DNA from: Streptomyces sp. QL37
Lineage (GTDB): Bacteria > Actinomycetota > Actinomycetes > Streptomycetales > Streptomycetaceae
Assembly (NCBI RefSeq): GCF_002941025.1
Contig: NZ_PTJS01000001.1
Coordinates: 4,526,001-4,590,000 of the forward strand
Direction of reading: 5' to 3'
DNA length: 64,000 nt
This document shows, one piece after another, positions 26,735 through 36,790 of this stretch. Below the pieces are notes generated by a model. The model made no database searches. It was not told where the DNA came from and saw nothing but the letters and a program-made list of their open reading frames with translations. A program made the translations under genes and the position numbers. Numbering within the stretch: position 1 is the stretch's first letter; every line of letters begins with the position of its first letter.

Positions 26735-27355
26735 GTGCGCTTTCGTCTGACCCCCAGGGAGACGAGCTTCTACGACATGTTTTCCGCATCCGCGGACAAC
26801 ATCGTCACGGGCTCGAAGCTCCTCATGGAACTGCTCGGGGCGGATTCTGCCTCCCGAGTCGAGATCGCGGAGCGTATGCGGGCAGCGGAGCACGCGGGGG
26901 ACGATGCCACCCACGCGATCTTCCACCAGCTGAACTCCTCCTTCATCACGCCGTTCGACCGCGAGGACATCTACAACCTCGCGTCGTCGCTCGACGACAT
27001 CATGGACTTCATGGAGGAGGCCGTCGACCTGGTCGTGCTGTACCAGATCGACGAGCTCCCGAAGGGTGTCGAGCAGCAGATCGAGGTCCTGGCCAGGGCG
27101 GCGGAACTCACCGCCGAGGCCATGCCGAGTCTGCGGACCATGGACAACCTCACCGAGTACTGGATCGAGGTCAACCGTCTGGAGAACCAGGCCGACCAGA
27201 TCCACCGCAAGCTGCTCGCGCAGCTGTTCAACGGCAAGTACGACGCCATGGACGTGCTGAAGCTCAAGCAGATCGTCGATGTGCTGGAAGAGGCGGCCGA
27301 CGCGTTCGAGCACGTCGCCAACACCGTGGAGACCATCGCGGTCAAGGAGTCCTGA
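26735..27355 (+). CDS. DUF47 phosphate-transport accessory protein (PhoU-like)
   Basis: 206 residues, GTG start. All-helical DUF47 sequence: FYDMFSASADNIVTGSKLL, EHAGDDATHAIFHQLNSSFI, TPFDREDIYNLASSLDDIMD, and ENQADQIHRKLLAQLF. DUF47 proteins are PhoU-like regulators of Pit transporters. The gene ends 5 bases before pit, so the pair forms an operon. Cytoplasmic, probably controlling phosphate flux through Pit. Confidence 0.92.
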   Translation: MRFRLTPRETSFYDMFSASADNIVTGSKLLMELLGADSASRVEIAERMRAAEHAGDDATHAIFHQLNSSFITPFDREDIYNLASSLDDIMDFMEEAVDLVVLYQIDELPKGVEQQIEVLARAAELTAEAMPSLRTMDNLTEYWIEVNRLENQADQIHRKLLAQLFNGKYDAMDVLKLKQIVDVLEEAADAFEHVANTVETIAVKES

Positions 27356-27360
27356 ACCTC

Positions 27361-28359
27361 GTGGACACCTTTGCGCTGATCGTGACCATCGGTGTCGCGC
27401 TCGGCTTCACGTATACGAACGGCTTCCACGACTCGGCGAACGCCATCGCCACCTCGGTCTCCACCCGGGCGCTGACCCCGCGTGCGGCTCTGGCGATGGC
27501 CGCTGTGATGAACCTCGCAGGCGCCTTCCTGGGCCAGGGGGTCGCCAAGACCGTCAGCGAAGGCCTGATCGCCACGCCCGAGGGCCAGAAGGGGATGGGC
27601 ATCCTCTTCGCGGCGCTGGTCGGCGCGATCATATGGAACCTCGTCACCTGGTACTACGGTCTGCCGTCGTCGTCCTCGCACGCCCTGTTCGGCGGCATGG
27701 TCGGCGCGGCGCTGGCCGGCGGGACGATGGTGCACTGGGACGGCGTGCTCGAGAAGATCGTCATCCCGATGTTCCTGTCCCCGGTCATCGGCCTGGTCGT
27801 CGGCTATCTGGTGATGGTCGTGATCATGTGGATATTCCGGAAGTCCAACCCGCACAAGGCCAAGCGCGGCTTCCGTATCGCGCAGACGGTCTCGGCGGCG
27901 GGCATGGCGCTCGGTCACGGTCTGCAGGACGCCCAGAAGACGATGGGCATCGTGGTGATGGCCCTGGTCATCGCCGATGTCGAGGGCCCGAACGACGAGA
28001 TCCCGGTCTGGGTGAAGATCGCCTGTGCGGCGATGCTGTCCCTCGGGACGTACGCGGGCGGCTGGCGCATCATGCGTACGCTCGGCCGCAAGATCATCGA
28101 GCTGGACCCGCCGCAGGGCTTCGCCGCGGAGACGACCGGTGCGTCGATCATGTTCGGATCGGCGTTCCTGTTCCACGCGCCGATCTCCACGACTCATGTG
28201 ATCACCTCGGCGATCATGGGTGTCGGCGCCACGAAGCGGGTGAACGCCGTGCGGTGGGGGGTCGCCAAGAACATCATCCTGGGGTGGTTCATCACGATGC
28301 CGGCCGCCGCGCTGGTGGCCGCGCTCAGCTACGGGATCGTCGTCCTGCTCTTCGGGTGA
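27361..28359 (+). CDS. pit: Low-affinity inorganic phosphate transporter (Pit family)
   Basis: 332 residues, GTG start, about ten membrane helices. The Pit/PiT signature appears twice: GFTYTNGFHDSANAIATSVS near the N-terminus and AAGMALGHGLQDAQKTMGIV in the second half, plus GLPSSSSHALFGGMVGA and FHAPISTTHVITSAIMG. It imports phosphate (as metal-phosphate with H+). It matches the place of the low-affinity transporter called pitH1 in S. coelicolor (from memory). Confidence 0.95.
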   Translation: MDTFALIVTIGVALGFTYTNGFHDSANAIATSVSTRALTPRAALAMAAVMNLAGAFLGQGVAKTVSEGLIATPEGQKGMGILFAALVGAIIWNLVTWYYGLPSSSSHALFGGMVGAALAGGTMVHWDGVLEKIVIPMFLSPVIGLVVGYLVMVVIMWIFRKSNPHKAKRGFRIAQTVSAAGMALGHGLQDAQKTMGIVVMALVIADVEGPNDEIPVWVKIACAAMLSLGTYAGGWRIMRTLGRKIIELDPPQGFAAETTGASIMFGSAFLFHAPISTTHVITSAIMGVGATKRVNAVRWGVAKNIILGWFITMPAAALVAALSYGIVVLLFG

Positions 28360-28420
28360 GTGGTTCCGCCCGGTTCGAACGTGCCCGGCCGGGCCCGCCC
28401 CGGTCACCCGGCTGCTCATG

Positions 28421-28460
28421 GGTCCGCCCCTGCTCTCCTGTGGAGAGCGGGGGCGGGCCC
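28421..28460. terminator. Bidirectional hairpin terminator between pit and pstB
   Basis: GGTCCGCCCCTGCTCTCC and GGAGAGCGGGGGCGGGCCC form a stem of about 17 bp around a TGT loop, followed by TTTGCC. It lies between convergent genes and can serve both. Confidence 0.85.
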
Positions 28461-28508
28461 TTTGCCTTGTGGTGGCACCGCCATGCAGCACCCCAAGGCC
28501 GTCTGTGA

Positions 28509-29285
28509 CTATCCGAAGCGGCCCGAGATGTAGTCCTCGGTCGCCTGGACCGACGGGTTGGAGAAGATCCGCTCCGTCTCGTCGATCTCGATCAGCCGGC
28601 CGGGCTTGCCCACCGCCGAGAGGTTGAAGAAGGCCGTACGGTCCGAGACGCGTGCCGCCTGCTGCATGTTGTGCGTCACGATGACGATCGTGAAGCGCTC
28701 CTTCAGCTCGCCGATCAGGTCCTCGATGGCGAGGGTCGAGATCGGGTCGAGCGCCGAGCAGGGCTCGTCCATCAGCAGCACGTCCGGCTCGACCGCGATC
28801 GCGCGGGCGATGCAGAGACGCTGCTGCTGGCCGCCGGAGAGGCCCGAGCCCGGCTTGTTCAGGCGGTCCTTGACCTCGTTCCAGAGGTTGGCGCCCTTGA
28901 GGGACTTCTCGACGATGTCCGACAGCTCGTTCTTGCGGTACGAGCCGTTCAGCCGCAGGCCCGCCGCGACGTTGTCGAAGATCGACATGGTCGGGAAGGG
29001 GTTCGGGCGCTGGAAGACCATGCCGACCGTGCGGCGCACGGTGACGGGGTCGACGCCGGGTCCGTACAGGTTCTCGTCGTCCAGCAGCACCTTGCCCTCC
29101 ACGCGGCCACCGGGGGTGACCTCGTGCATGCGGTTCAGGGTGCGCAGGAAGGTGGACTTACCGCAGCCGGACGGGCCGATGAAGGCGGTCACGGAGCGGG
29201 GCTCCACCGTCATCGAGATGTCCTCGATGGCCTTGTGGGAGCCGTAGTAGGCGGTGAGGCCGCCGATGTCGATGCGCTTGGCCAT
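28509..29285 (-). CDS. pstB: Phosphate ABC transporter ATP-binding protein
   Basis: 258 residues. Walker [24 protein letters not shown] signature [16 protein letters not shown], Walker [16 protein letters not shown] and the switch His in [15 protein letters not shown]. The N-terminal [20 protein letters not shown] is typical PstB. It energises high-affinity phosphate uptake through PstCA. Last gene of pstSCAB; 27 bases after pstA. Confidence 0.97.
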   Translation of the reverse strand: MAKRIDIGGLTAYYGSHKAIEDISMTVEPRSVTAFIGPSGCGKSTFLRTLNRMHEVTPGGRVEGKVLLDDENLYGPGVDPVTVRRTVGMVFQRPNPFPTMSIFDNVAAGLRLNGSYRKNELSDIVEKSLKGANLWNEVKDRLNKPGSGLSGGQQQRLCIARAIAVEPDVLLMDEPCSALDPISTLAIEDLIGELKERFTIVIVTHNMQQAARVSDRTAFFNLSAVGKPGRLIEIDETERIFSNPSVQATEDYISGRFG

Positions 29286-29312
29286 GTGGAATCAACTGCT
29301 TTCTGCGTGGCC

Positions 29313-30401
29313 TCAGCGGCCGGTCTTCGGGGCCTTCCAGCGGGCGATGCCGCGGGCCACCAGATTGAGGATCATGACGAAGGCGATCAGCACCAGTGCC
29401 GCGGCCCAGGCGCGGTCGTAGGACGCGACCTCGCCGACCTTGTACTGCTCGTAGATGTAGAACGGCAGTGAGGACTGGGCGCCTTCGAAGGGGTTGCCGT
29501 TGATCAGCTGGCTGCCGAAGACGAGAAGCATGATCGGCGCGGTCTCACCGGCGATGCGGGCGATGGCGAGCATGACGCCCGTCGTGATGCCGCCGATCGC
29601 GGTGGGCAGGACCACCTTGAGGATGGTGCGCCACTTCGGGATGCCGAGGGCGAGGGAGGCTTCGCGGAGCTCGTTGGGGACGAGCTTCAGCATCTCCTCG
29701 GTGGAGCGGACCACGACGGGGATCATCAGGATCGTCAGGGCCAGCGCGCCCATCAGACCGGACGGCTCGATGCCCACCATCAGCATGATCGACAGGATGA
29801 AGAGACCGGCCACGATGGACGGGATGCCCGTCATGACGTCGACGAAGAAGGTGACGGCCTTGGCGAGCGCGCCCTTGCCGTACTCGACCAGGTAGACCGC
29901 GGTCAGCAGACCGAGCGGGGCGGCGATCACCGTGGCGATCCCGACCTGCTCCAGGGTGCCGATCAGCGCGTGGTAGACGCCACCGCTGTGCTCGGGCCCG
30001 AGGACACCGGCCATCGAGTGCGTGAGGAAGTAGCCGTCGAGGCGCTCGGAGCCACGGACGATCGTGGTCCAGAGAAGTGAGGCCAGCGGGACGACGGCGA
30101 CGAGGAAGCAAACCCACACGATGCTGGTGGCCAGGCGGTCCTTGGCCTGGCGCTGGTTCTCGACCACGGTCGTCACGACGTACGAGATGGCGAGGAAGAG
30201 CAGGGCGGAGATCAGGCCCCACTGGATGCGGCTGTGCCAGCCGGCTGCCAGGGAGATCCCCACCCCGAGGGCGATGGCCACGACGGCGAAGCCGATCGGG
30301 GACCAGCGCGGGAGGGCGCGGCTGCTGAGGCCGCCCTTGGCGGGCTCCGGTGAGATCCGGGGACGGTCGTCCTGGATGTCGGTGGTGGTGGCGTGGGTCA
30401 T
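29313..30401 (-). CDS. pstA: Phosphate ABC transporter permease PstA
   Basis: 362 residues with six or seven membrane helices and the permease EAA loop region (ASLALGIPKWRTILKVVLPT). The N-terminal extension of about 40 polar residues is longer than in E. coli PstA and usual in actinobacteria. Start overlaps the pstC stop by 4 bases (30398-30401), so the two permeases are made together. Confidence 0.96.
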   Translation of the reverse strand: MTHATTTDIQDDRPRISPEPAKGGLSSRALPRWSPIGFAVVAIALGVGISLAAGWHSRIQWGLISALLFLAISYVVTTVVENQRQAKDRLATSIVWVCFLVAVVPLASLLWTTIVRGSERLDGYFLTHSMAGVLGPEHSGGVYHALIGTLEQVGIATVIAAPLGLLTAVYLVEYGKGALAKAVTFFVDVMTGIPSIVAGLFILSIMLMVGIEPSGLMGALALTILMIPVVVRSTEEMLKLVPNELREASLALGIPKWRTILKVVLPTAIGGITTGVMLAIARIAGETAPIMLLVFGSQLINGNPFEGAQSSLPFYIYEQYKVGEVASYDRAWAAALVLIAFVMILNLVARGIARWKAPKTGR

Positions 30402-31390
30402 GCGTTGGCCCCCGAGTACTCCTTGCGGCGGGCGATGATGAGCCGGGCCGCGCCGTTGACCAGCAGGGTGAGGATGAAGAGGACGAGACCCGAGGCGATC
30501 AGGGCGTCGCGTCCGAGGGGGTTGGCCTCACCGAACTTGGCCGCGATGTTCTGGGCGAAGGTTCCGCCGCCGGGGTTGAGCACGTGCAGCGAGATGAGGA
30601 AGCTCGGCGACAGGACCGTGGCGACGGCCATCGTCTCGCCGAGCGCACGGCCCAGGCCGAGCATCGAGGCCGAGATGATGCCGGAGCGGCCGAAGGGCAG
30701 CACCGAGAGGCGGATGACCTCCCAGCGGGTGGCGCCGAGGGCGAGCGCCGCTTCCTCGTTCATCTTCGGGACCTGGAGGAAGACCTCGCGGCTGACGCTG
30801 GTCACGATCGGCAGGATCATGATCGCGAGCAGGATGCCGACGGTGAAGAGCGAGCGGGCGGCGCCGATCTCGGTCTTCTCGAAGACGTACGTCCAGCTGA
30901 AGAACTGGTCGAGCCAGAGGTTCAGGCCCTCCAGATACGGGACGAGGACGAGGGCGCCCCAGATGCCGTAGACGATGCTGGGCACCGCGGCGAGCAGGTC
31001 GATGACGTAGGCGAGGGGGGCGGCCAGCTTGCGCGGCGCGTAGTGCGAGATGAAGAGGGCGATGCCGACAGCGATCGGAACCGCGATGACCATCGCGATG
31101 ATCGAGCTGACGATCGTGCCGAAGAGCAGGACCGCGATACCGAAGACCGGCGGGTCGCCGGCCGGGTTCCAGTCGAAGGTGGTGAGGAAGTTCCCCTCGT
31201 CCTTCGATATCGCGAGGTAGGCGCGGTAGCTGAGGAACACGGCGATCGACGCCATGATCACGAGCAGCAGAATGCCCGAGCCGCGTGAGAGGCCCAGGAA
31301 GATCTTGTCGCCTGCGCGCCCGGTGGACCTGGGGCGGCCGCGTGTTTCCGGCGGAGCCGGTGGGGTGTCCAGCGGTGTTGTGGAAGCCAT
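30398..31390 (-). CDS. pstC: Phosphate ABC transporter permease PstC
   Basis: 330 residues. Membrane helices include GSGILLLVIMASIAVFLSYR, VLLFGTIVSSIIAMVIAVPI and LFTVGILLAIMILPIVTSVS. The coupling loop reads AALALGATRWEVIRLSVLPF. The hydrophilic N-terminus (TPPAPPETRGRPRSTGRAG) is cytoplasmic. It begins 130 bases after the pstS stop, with a strong intercistronic hairpin in between that may lower its expression relative to pstS. Confidence 0.96.
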   Translation of the reverse strand: MASTTPLDTPPAPPETRGRPRSTGRAGDKIFLGLSRGSGILLLVIMASIAVFLSYRAYLAISKDEGNFLTTFDWNPAGDPPVFGIAVLLFGTIVSSIIAMVIAVPIAVGIALFISHYAPRKLAAPLAYVIDLLAAVPSIVYGIWGALVLVPYLEGLNLWLDQFFSWTYVFEKTEIGAARSLFTVGILLAIMILPIVTSVSREVFLQVPKMNEEAALALGATRWEVIRLSVLPFGRSGIISASMLGLGRALGETMAVATVLSPSFLISLHVLNPGGGTFAQNIAAKFGEANPLGRDALIASGLVLFILTLLVNGAARLIIARRKEYSGANA

Positions 31391-31461
31391 GGTCTTTCCG
31401 GTCTGTGTGGGGGAGCGGCTTGCTCCCCTGGCGGCGGTGCACCGGATGGGTCGGGCGGTGG

Positions 31462-31494
31462 GGGCCGGTCCGGAGGGGTGCGCCGGACCGGCCC
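31462..31494 (-). terminator. Intercistronic hairpin between pstS and pstC
   Basis: GGGCCGGTCCGG and CCGGACCGGCCC form a perfect 12-bp stem with a 9-base loop, 26-58 bases past the pstS stop. It is probably an attenuating terminator or 3' mRNA stabiliser that keeps the binding protein in excess of the permeases. Confidence 0.75.
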
Positions 31495-31519
31495 GTCAGT
31501 GCGTGTCGTGCGGTTCGGG

Positions 31520-32650
31520 CTACTTGAGCCCGGCGACCGTCTCGCGGACCTTGGTGTTGATCGCCTCGGGGATCGGGGCGTAGCCGGCCTCGGTGAGGAC
31601 CTTCTGGCCGTCCGCGGAGGCGGTGTACGTCAGGAAGGACTTGACCGTGGGAAGGGTCTCGGCCTTGTTGCCGGTGTCGCAGACGACCTCGTACGTCACG
31701 AGGACCAGCGGGTAGGCGCCTTCGGCCTTGGTGGTGTAGTCGAGGTCGAGCGCCAGGTCCTTGCCGGTGCCCTTGACCTTGGCGGCGGCGATGGCCTTGG
31801 AGGCGTTCTCCGAGGTGGCCTCGACCGGGGCGGCGCCACCGGTGTTGATGTCGACGGTGCTGATGTCCTGCGACTTGGCGTACGACAGCTCGAAGTAACC
31901 GATGGAGCCGTCGACCTGCTTGACCTGGGTGGCGATGCCGGAGGAGCCGGACGCGGCCTGGCCACCGGGGGCGGGCCACTTCTTCTCGGCCTCGTACTTC
32001 CAGTCGCTCGGGGCCGCTGCGTTCAGGTACTTGCCGAGGTTCTGCGTGGTGCCGGAGTCCTCGGAGCGGTGGTAGGGCTGGATGGCCTTGTCCGGCAGCT
32101 CGACGCCCTCGTTGAGCTTGGCGATCGCCGGGTCGTTCCACTTCTTGATCTTGGTGTCGAAGATCTTGGCGATCGTGGAGGCGTCCAGCGTCAGGCTGTC
32201 GACACCTTCGAGGTGGAAGCCGATCGCGACCGGTCCGCCGACCATCGGGAGGTTGATGCCCTGGCCCGTCTTGCAGATCTTCTTCGAGTCGGCGACCTCT
32301 TCGGGCTTCAGGGCCGAGTCCGAGCCGGCGAAGCCGACGGTGCCCTGGTTGAAGGCGACGATGCCCTCGCCGGAGGACGAGGAGGCGTAGTTGATCTCCA
32401 CGCCGGAGCAGGCTGCCATGTAGTTCTTGACCCAGAGGTCCATCGCGTTCTTCTGGGCACTGGACCCGGAAGCGCGCAGCTGGCCCTCGGCGCCGTCGCA
32501 CTTGATGTTCGACGCGGCGGCACTCGTCTTGCCGCCGGCGTCGGACCCGGTGTTGTCGTCCGAACCGCACGCCGTGAGGACCAGGGCGCCGGAGACGGCG
32601 AGGGCACCGAGCGCGGTGGCACGAAGCCGGTTCTTGCGCTGAAGCTTCAC
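31520..32650 (-). CDS. pstS: Phosphate-binding lipoprotein PstS
   Basis: 376 residues from the GTG at 32650 (VKLQRKNRLRATALGALAVS); the frame extends to 32740 but that start would precede the signal peptide by 30 residues. The lipobox ALVLTACGSDD is canonical. Ligand-loop motifs are LRASGSSAQKNAMDLWVKNY, INYASSSSGEGIVAF, and HRSEDSGTTQNLGKYL. It captures phosphate at the cell surface for PstCAB. Transcription is under the PHO box at 32764-32807. Confidence 0.97.
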   Translation of the reverse strand: MKLQRKNRLRATALGALAVSGALVLTACGSDDNTGSDAGGKTSAAASNIKCDGAEGQLRASGSSAQKNAMDLWVKNYMAACSGVEINYASSSSGEGIVAFNQGTVGFAGSDSALKPEEVADSKKICKTGQGINLPMVGGPVAIGFHLEGVDSLTLDASTIAKIFDTKIKKWNDPAIAKLNEGVELPDKAIQPYHRSEDSGTTQNLGKYLNAAAPSDWKYEAEKKWPAPGGQAASGSSGIATQVKQVDGSIGYFELSYAKSQDISTVDINTGGAAPVEATSENASKAIAAAKVKGTGKDLALDLDYTTKAEGAYPLVLVTYEVVCDTGNKAETLPTVKSFLTYTASADGQKVLTEAGYAPIPEAINTKVRETVAGLK

Positions 32651-32752
32651 TTTCGGGGTGTTCCTTCCAGGAGCCGCCGCGGCTGGTGGGGACGAGGCGG
32701 CGTGCGATGAGGATCGGTGCGCCGGCTTGGCGCCGTGCACCGTGTACGTCCG

Positions 32753-32807
32753 AAATTAGGCAGAACAGGTGAAGCGGCCTACGGGGCAGAGTGAACGGCA
32801 GGTGAAC
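32753..32807 (-). promoter_or_regulatory. PHO box and -10 of the pst operon
   Basis: On the minus strand, four consecutive 11-mers read GTTCACCTGCC, GTTCACTCTGC, CCCGTAGGCCG and CTTCACCTGTT (32807 down to 32764). Three match the PhoP direct-repeat consensus GTTCACC, and the third is degenerate, a common arrangement in Streptomyces. A TAATTT -10 box follows at 32758-32753, so PhoP would cover the -35 position and activate. Confidence 0.9.
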
Positions 32808-32889
32808 CGTGTCGGGCGGGCTGGTTCCGTCGCGCGGCGGGAGTGGCCGGCGGGCCCGCGGGGTGGCAGGGGTCCCGTCCGGCACGGCC

Positions 32890-33300
32890 TCAGGCGTGCG
32901 GGACGGACTCCAGGAAGGCGTCCAGCTGGACGCGGTCGCCGGGGCGGCTCAGGCGGGCACGGGCCGGGCCGGGCGGGAGCCACGCCAGCCGGTCGACCTC
33001 GTCGTTGGGCACGAACGCGCCGTCCGTCGCCTCCGCCGCCCAGTAGCTGACCTCTTTGGGGTGCCCGTTCGCCATGTACCGGGCCGTGGGCAGGGCCGCG
33101 CCCGGCGTGCAGTGGTGGCCCGTCTCCTCCAGGACCTCGCGCAGGGCGGCCGCCGACGCCGTCTCGCCGCGCTTCAGCTTCCCCTTGGGGAACGACCAGT
33201 CGTCGTAGCGGGGCCGGTGTACCAGGCAGATCTCCAGGCCGCCGTCCGGGGCGCGGCGCCACAGCACGCACCCCGCGGCCAGTACCGGCGTGTCGCTCAT
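32890..33300 (-). CDS. NUDIX hydrolase (MutT1-like)
   Basis: 136 residues with a complete Nudix box GKLKRGETASAAALREVLEETG preceded by DWSFP. Start overlaps the CHAD gene stop as ATGA. In mycobacteria MutT1 next to ppk is fused to a histidine phosphatase domain; here only the Nudix part is present. It probably hydrolyses oxidised or diadenosine nucleotides. Last gene of ppk-CHAD-nudix. Confidence 0.92.
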   Translation of the reverse strand: MSDTPVLAAGCVLWRRAPDGGLEICLVHRPRYDDWSFPKGKLKRGETASAAALREVLEETGHHCTPGAALPTARYMANGHPKEVSYWAAEATDGAFVPNDEVDRLAWLPPGPARARLSRPGDRVQLDAFLESVPHA

Positions 33301-34289
33301 GGCGCGGTCACGGCCGCGGCGTACGGCCAGGTCTCCCGGAACACGGCGCGCGCCGCCTCCACCTCGTGCCGCTGGTCGGCGTGGAGCACTCCCAGGGCGT
33401 ACGCCGTCGCGGGGGCGATGCGCGGGGTGCGCGCCGCGGCCGCAGCGGCCGCCGCGGCCTCTGCCGCGTCCCGGTGGAGGTCCAGCGCGTGTCCCGGCCC
33501 GGCCAGGGCCGGATCGGGGGCGCCCCGCAGCATCTCGTGCGCGTACCGGTGGAGCCGCAGCAGCAGGCGGGCCTGGTGCCAGAGGGCGTCATGGGCCTCG
33601 TTGTACGGCTCCACCGACTCGTCGGGCGGGAGCGCGGCCACCGCGTCCAGCATCAGCTGTCGGGCCAGCCCGGCCGGTGCGTGCAGCAGCTCGTCCGCCG
33701 GTTCCGCCGCCGAGGCCGACAGGGGGACCTCCGAGGCGAGCAGGGCGACGGCGTCCGCGACGGCGTGGAAGCGGGAGGAGCCCAGGGCCTGGAGCGCCGC
33801 CGAGTGGGCGCGGGTCCGGGCGAGGGTCAGCCGGCGTTCCAGGAGCGCCCCGGCCCGGGCCGCGCCGACACCGAGCGCCGCCCGCTCCTTGTCGCTCCCG
33901 TCCGCGCCCTCGCCCGAAGCGGCCCGGGCCGCCGGGAGCGAGGCACCCGAGAGCTGGTGCAGCGCCTCCAGCAGCCGGCCGAGCCTGGTGGCGTACGCGT
34001 GCTCCCGGGCCAGGGTTCCGGAGAGCCAGGCCAGTTCGGCGCGGAGCTGGTCGGCCCAGGCCGGGTCGAGCGCACCGCGGAAGGTGTGCAGCGTGCCGCT
34101 GATCCGGCGCGCCGCGTGGCGCAGCGCGCGGGCGGCTTCGTCGGCGCTGTGCGTGCCGGCGTCCGCGGGGGCGCTGTGCTCGCGGTGCAGCCGCAGGCCC
34201 CGTAGGAAGCAGGCGGCCTGTTCGCGCAGGTAGGGCGCGAGCACCGCTTCCGCGGAGAGGGTCGTCGTCTGATGGTCAGGGCGTCGCAC
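33297..34289 (-). CDS. CHAD domain protein
   Basis: 330 residues from the GTG at 34289, chosen because GGAGG lies seven bases upstream; a TTG at 34310 is also open. The helical CHAD pattern is visible with basic and His residues ([51 protein letters not shown]). CHAD proteins bind polyphosphate, which matches its overlap with the polyphosphate kinase gene. Very Ala/Arg-rich. Confidence 0.9.
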   Translation of the reverse strand: MRRPDHQTTTLSAEAVLAPYLREQAACFLRGLRLHREHSAPADAGTHSADEAARALRHAARRISGTLHTFRGALDPAWADQLRAELAWLSGTLAREHAYATRLGRLLEALHQLSGASLPAARAASGEGADGSDKERAALGVGAARAGALLERRLTLARTRAHSAALQALGSSRFHAVADAVALLASEVPLSASAAEPADELLHAPAGLARQLMLDAVAALPPDESVEPYNEAHDALWHQARLLLRLHRYAHEMLRGAPDPALAGPGHALDLHRDAAEAAAAAAAAARTPRIAPATAYALGVLHADQRHEVEAARAVFRETWPYAAAVTAP

Positions 34290-36522
34290 GCCGGCGCCTC
34301 CGGGCGTCAATGAGCATCTCTTGTACGTGCCGCAGCGGCTGTCCGTCCGCGTCCGTGGAGTGCCGGGTCCAGTTTCCGTCGGGGCCCAGGTGCCAGGAGG
34401 AGGTGGTGTCGGACATGCCTGTTTCCAGGAGCCTGCTGAGGGCGGCGCGATGCGCGGGGTCGGTGACGCGGACCAGTGCTTCGATCCGGCGGTCGAGGTT
34501 GCGGTGCATCATGTCGGCGCTGCCGAACCACACTTCGGGTTCGCCGCCGTTGCCGAAGGCGAAGACCCGTGAGTGTTCGAGGAAGCGGCCGAGTATCGAG
34601 CGGACCCGGATGTTCTCGGAGAGTCCGTCGACGCCGGGGCGGATCGCGCAGATGCCGCGCACCCAGATGTCGACCGGCACACCGGCCTGGCCCGCCCGGT
34701 AGCAGGCGTCGATGACCGCTTCGTCGACCATCGAGTTGACCTTGATGCGCACATAGGCGGAGCGGCCGGCGCGCTGGTGGGTGATCTCCTTGTTGATACG
34801 GGCGATCAGGCCGTCGCGCAGGGACTTCGGGGCGACCAGCAGCCGGCGGTAGGTCTCGCGGCGGGAGTAGCCGGAGAGCCGGTTGAAGAGGTCGGAGAGG
34901 TCCGCCCCGACCTGCGGGTCGGCGGTCAGCAGGCCGAGGTCCTCGTAGAGCCTGGCCGTCTTGGGGTGGTAGTTGCCGGTGCCGACGTGGGAGTAGCGGC
35001 GCAGGGTGTCGCCCTCCTGGCGGACGACGAGCGACAGCTTGCAGTGGGTCTTGAGGCCGACGAGGCCGTAGACGACGTGGCAGCCGGACTCCTCCAGCTT
35101 GCGGGCCCACTTGATGTTGGCCTGCTCGTCGAAGCGTGCCTTGATCTCGACGAGTACGAGGACCTGCTTGCCGGACTCGGCCGCGTCGATCAGGGCGTCC
35201 ACTATCGGCGAGTCGCCCGAGGTCCGGTACAGCGTCTGCTTGATCGCGAGGACGTCCGGGTCGCCCGCCGCCTGCTCCAGGAACGCCTGGACGGAGGTGG
35301 AGAATGAGTCGTACGGGTGGTGCAGCAGCACGTCGCGTTCGCGCAGGGCGGCGAATATGTCGGGCGCGGAGGCGGACTCGACCTCGGCGAGGTCCCGGTG
35401 GGTGCCGGCGATGAACTTGGGGTACTTCAGCTCGGGCCGGTCCAGCGACGCGATGCCGAACAGTCCGGTGAGGTCGAGCGGCCCCGGCAGCGGGTAGAGC
35501 TCGGTCTCGGAGATCTTCAGCTCGCGTACGAGCAGGTCCAGGACGTACGGGTCGATGGACTCCTCGACCTCCAGGCGGACCGGCGGGCCGAAGCGGCGCC
35601 GCATGAGTTCCTTCTCCAGGGCCTGGAGCAGATTCTCGGCGTCGTCCTCCTCGACCTCCAGGTCCTCGTTCCTGGTGACGCGGAACATGTGGTGGGCGAG
35701 GACCTCCATGCCCGGGAAGAGCTCTTCGAGGTGGGCCGCGATGATGTCCTCTATCGGGACGTAGCGCTGCGGGGACGCCTCCAGGAAGCGGGTGAGCAGC
35801 GGCGGCACCTTGACGCGGGCGAAGTGCCGGTGGCCGCTGACGGGGTTGCGCACGACGACGGCGAGGTTCAGCGACAGCCCGGAGATGTACGGGAAGGGGT
35901 GCGCCGGGTCGACGGCGAGCGGGGTCAGCACGGGGAAGACCCGCTGCCGGAAGAAGGTGAACAGGCGGGCCTGTTCCTTCTCGGTCAGATCGGGCCAGCG
36001 GACCAGCTGGATGCCCTCGTCGGACAGGGCCGGCGCGACGTCCTGCTGGTAGCACGCGGCGTGGCGGGCCATGAGCTCGCGGGAGCGGGTCCAGATCAGG
36101 TCGAGGACCTCGCGGGGCTGGAGCCCGGACGCGGAGCGGGTGGCGACGCCGGTCGCGATACGGCGCTTGAGCCCGGCGACCCGGACCATGAAGAACTCGT
36201 CCAGGTTCGAGGCGAAGATCGCGAGGAAGTTAGCCCGTTCGAGTAGCGGTGTGGCGGGGTCCTCGGCGAGTTCCAGAACCCGTTCGTTGAACGCGAGCCA
36301 ACTGCGCTCCCGGTCGAGGAAGCGTCCCTGTGGCAGCTCGTCGCCGTCGCCCTCGGGCTCGTACGCGTCCGGGTCGTTGTCCAGATCGGGGTCGAGGTCG
36401 GCGGCTGTGGACAGACCTGCGGGGACCGCGCCCGCGACGGCGTGGGGCCGGTGGGCGGCGAGGGAGCCCACCGACGGCTGGGCGGGCTGGACCGGGACCT
36501 CGGAGCTGGGCTGCTGGCTCAT
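34276..36522 (-). CDS. ppk: Polyphosphate kinase 1
   Basis: 748 residues from the ATG at 36522. After a disordered 60-residue leader come the PPK1 N domain ([40 protein letters not shown]) and the catalytic core with the phosphohistidine segment [31 protein letters not shown], and the [18 protein letters not shown] stretch. It polymerises ATP gamma-phosphate into polyphosphate. The longer frame to 36987 is not coding. In Streptomyces ppk is PhoP-activated, and a PHO-like box lies upstream. Confidence 0.96.
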   Translation of the reverse strand: MSQQPSSEVPVQPAQPSVGSLAAHRPHAVAGAVPAGLSTAADLDPDLDNDPDAYEPEGDGDELPQGRFLDRERSWLAFNERVLELAEDPATPLLERANFLAIFASNLDEFFMVRVAGLKRRIATGVATRSASGLQPREVLDLIWTRSRELMARHAACYQQDVAPALSDEGIQLVRWPDLTEKEQARLFTFFRQRVFPVLTPLAVDPAHPFPYISGLSLNLAVVVRNPVSGHRHFARVKVPPLLTRFLEASPQRYVPIEDIIAAHLEELFPGMEVLAHHMFRVTRNEDLEVEEDDAENLLQALEKELMRRRFGPPVRLEVEESIDPYVLDLLVRELKISETELYPLPGPLDLTGLFGIASLDRPELKYPKFIAGTHRDLAEVESASAPDIFAALRERDVLLHHPYDSFSTSVQAFLEQAAGDPDVLAIKQTLYRTSGDSPIVDALIDAAESGKQVLVLVEIKARFDEQANIKWARKLEESGCHVVYGLVGLKTHCKLSLVVRQEGDTLRRYSHVGTGNYHPKTARLYEDLGLLTADPQVGADLSDLFNRLSGYSRRETYRRLLVAPKSLRDGLIARINKEITHQRAGRSAYVRIKVNSMVDEAVIDACYRAGQAGVPVDIWVRGICAIRPGVDGLSENIRVRSILGRFLEHSRVFAFGNGGEPEVWFGSADMMHRNLDRRIEALVRVTDPAHRAALSRLLETGMSDTTSSWHLGPDGNWTRHSTDADGQPLRHVQEMLIDARRRRRATP

Positions 36523-36727
36523 GGATCTATTCTTCCGCGCCTTCGGCTCCTCAGGCGCGTCGGAGCCCAGAAAGATCGCGGCAGGAGCGGCAGGGGCCCC
36601 TGGACCGGGGCCGCTCCCGTTGCGGGGGGTGGGCACAGCTGGCTGCATCCCGTGAGGGTCGCAAGCCCGTCTGAATGGCCGGTAACGGTGACATGACGTA
36701 CAGGAAGCGGTGTGGCTGCGGGTGCCG

Positions 36728-36749
36728 CCCCTCGTCACCGTAGGTGAAC
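36728..36749 (-). promoter_or_regulatory. Candidate PHO box upstream of ppk
   Basis: The minus strand reads GTTCACCTACG GTGACGAGGGG at 36749-36728. The first 11-mer is a perfect GTTCACC unit and the second is weak. It is about 205 bases from the ppk start, so a long leader or extra sites would be needed. Confidence 0.5.
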
Positions 36750-36787
36750 CCCCTGCCCGGGCTCCTCCCGGGGCCCGGGCAGGGGTG
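36750..36787. terminator. Hairpin terminator after ABC permease gene
   Basis: CCCCTGCCCGGG and CCCGGGCAGGGG pair around a short loop, giving a very stable GC stem directly downstream of the permease stop at 36791. There is no U-tract, as is usual in Streptomyces. Confidence 0.75.
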
Positions 36788-36790
36788 GTC

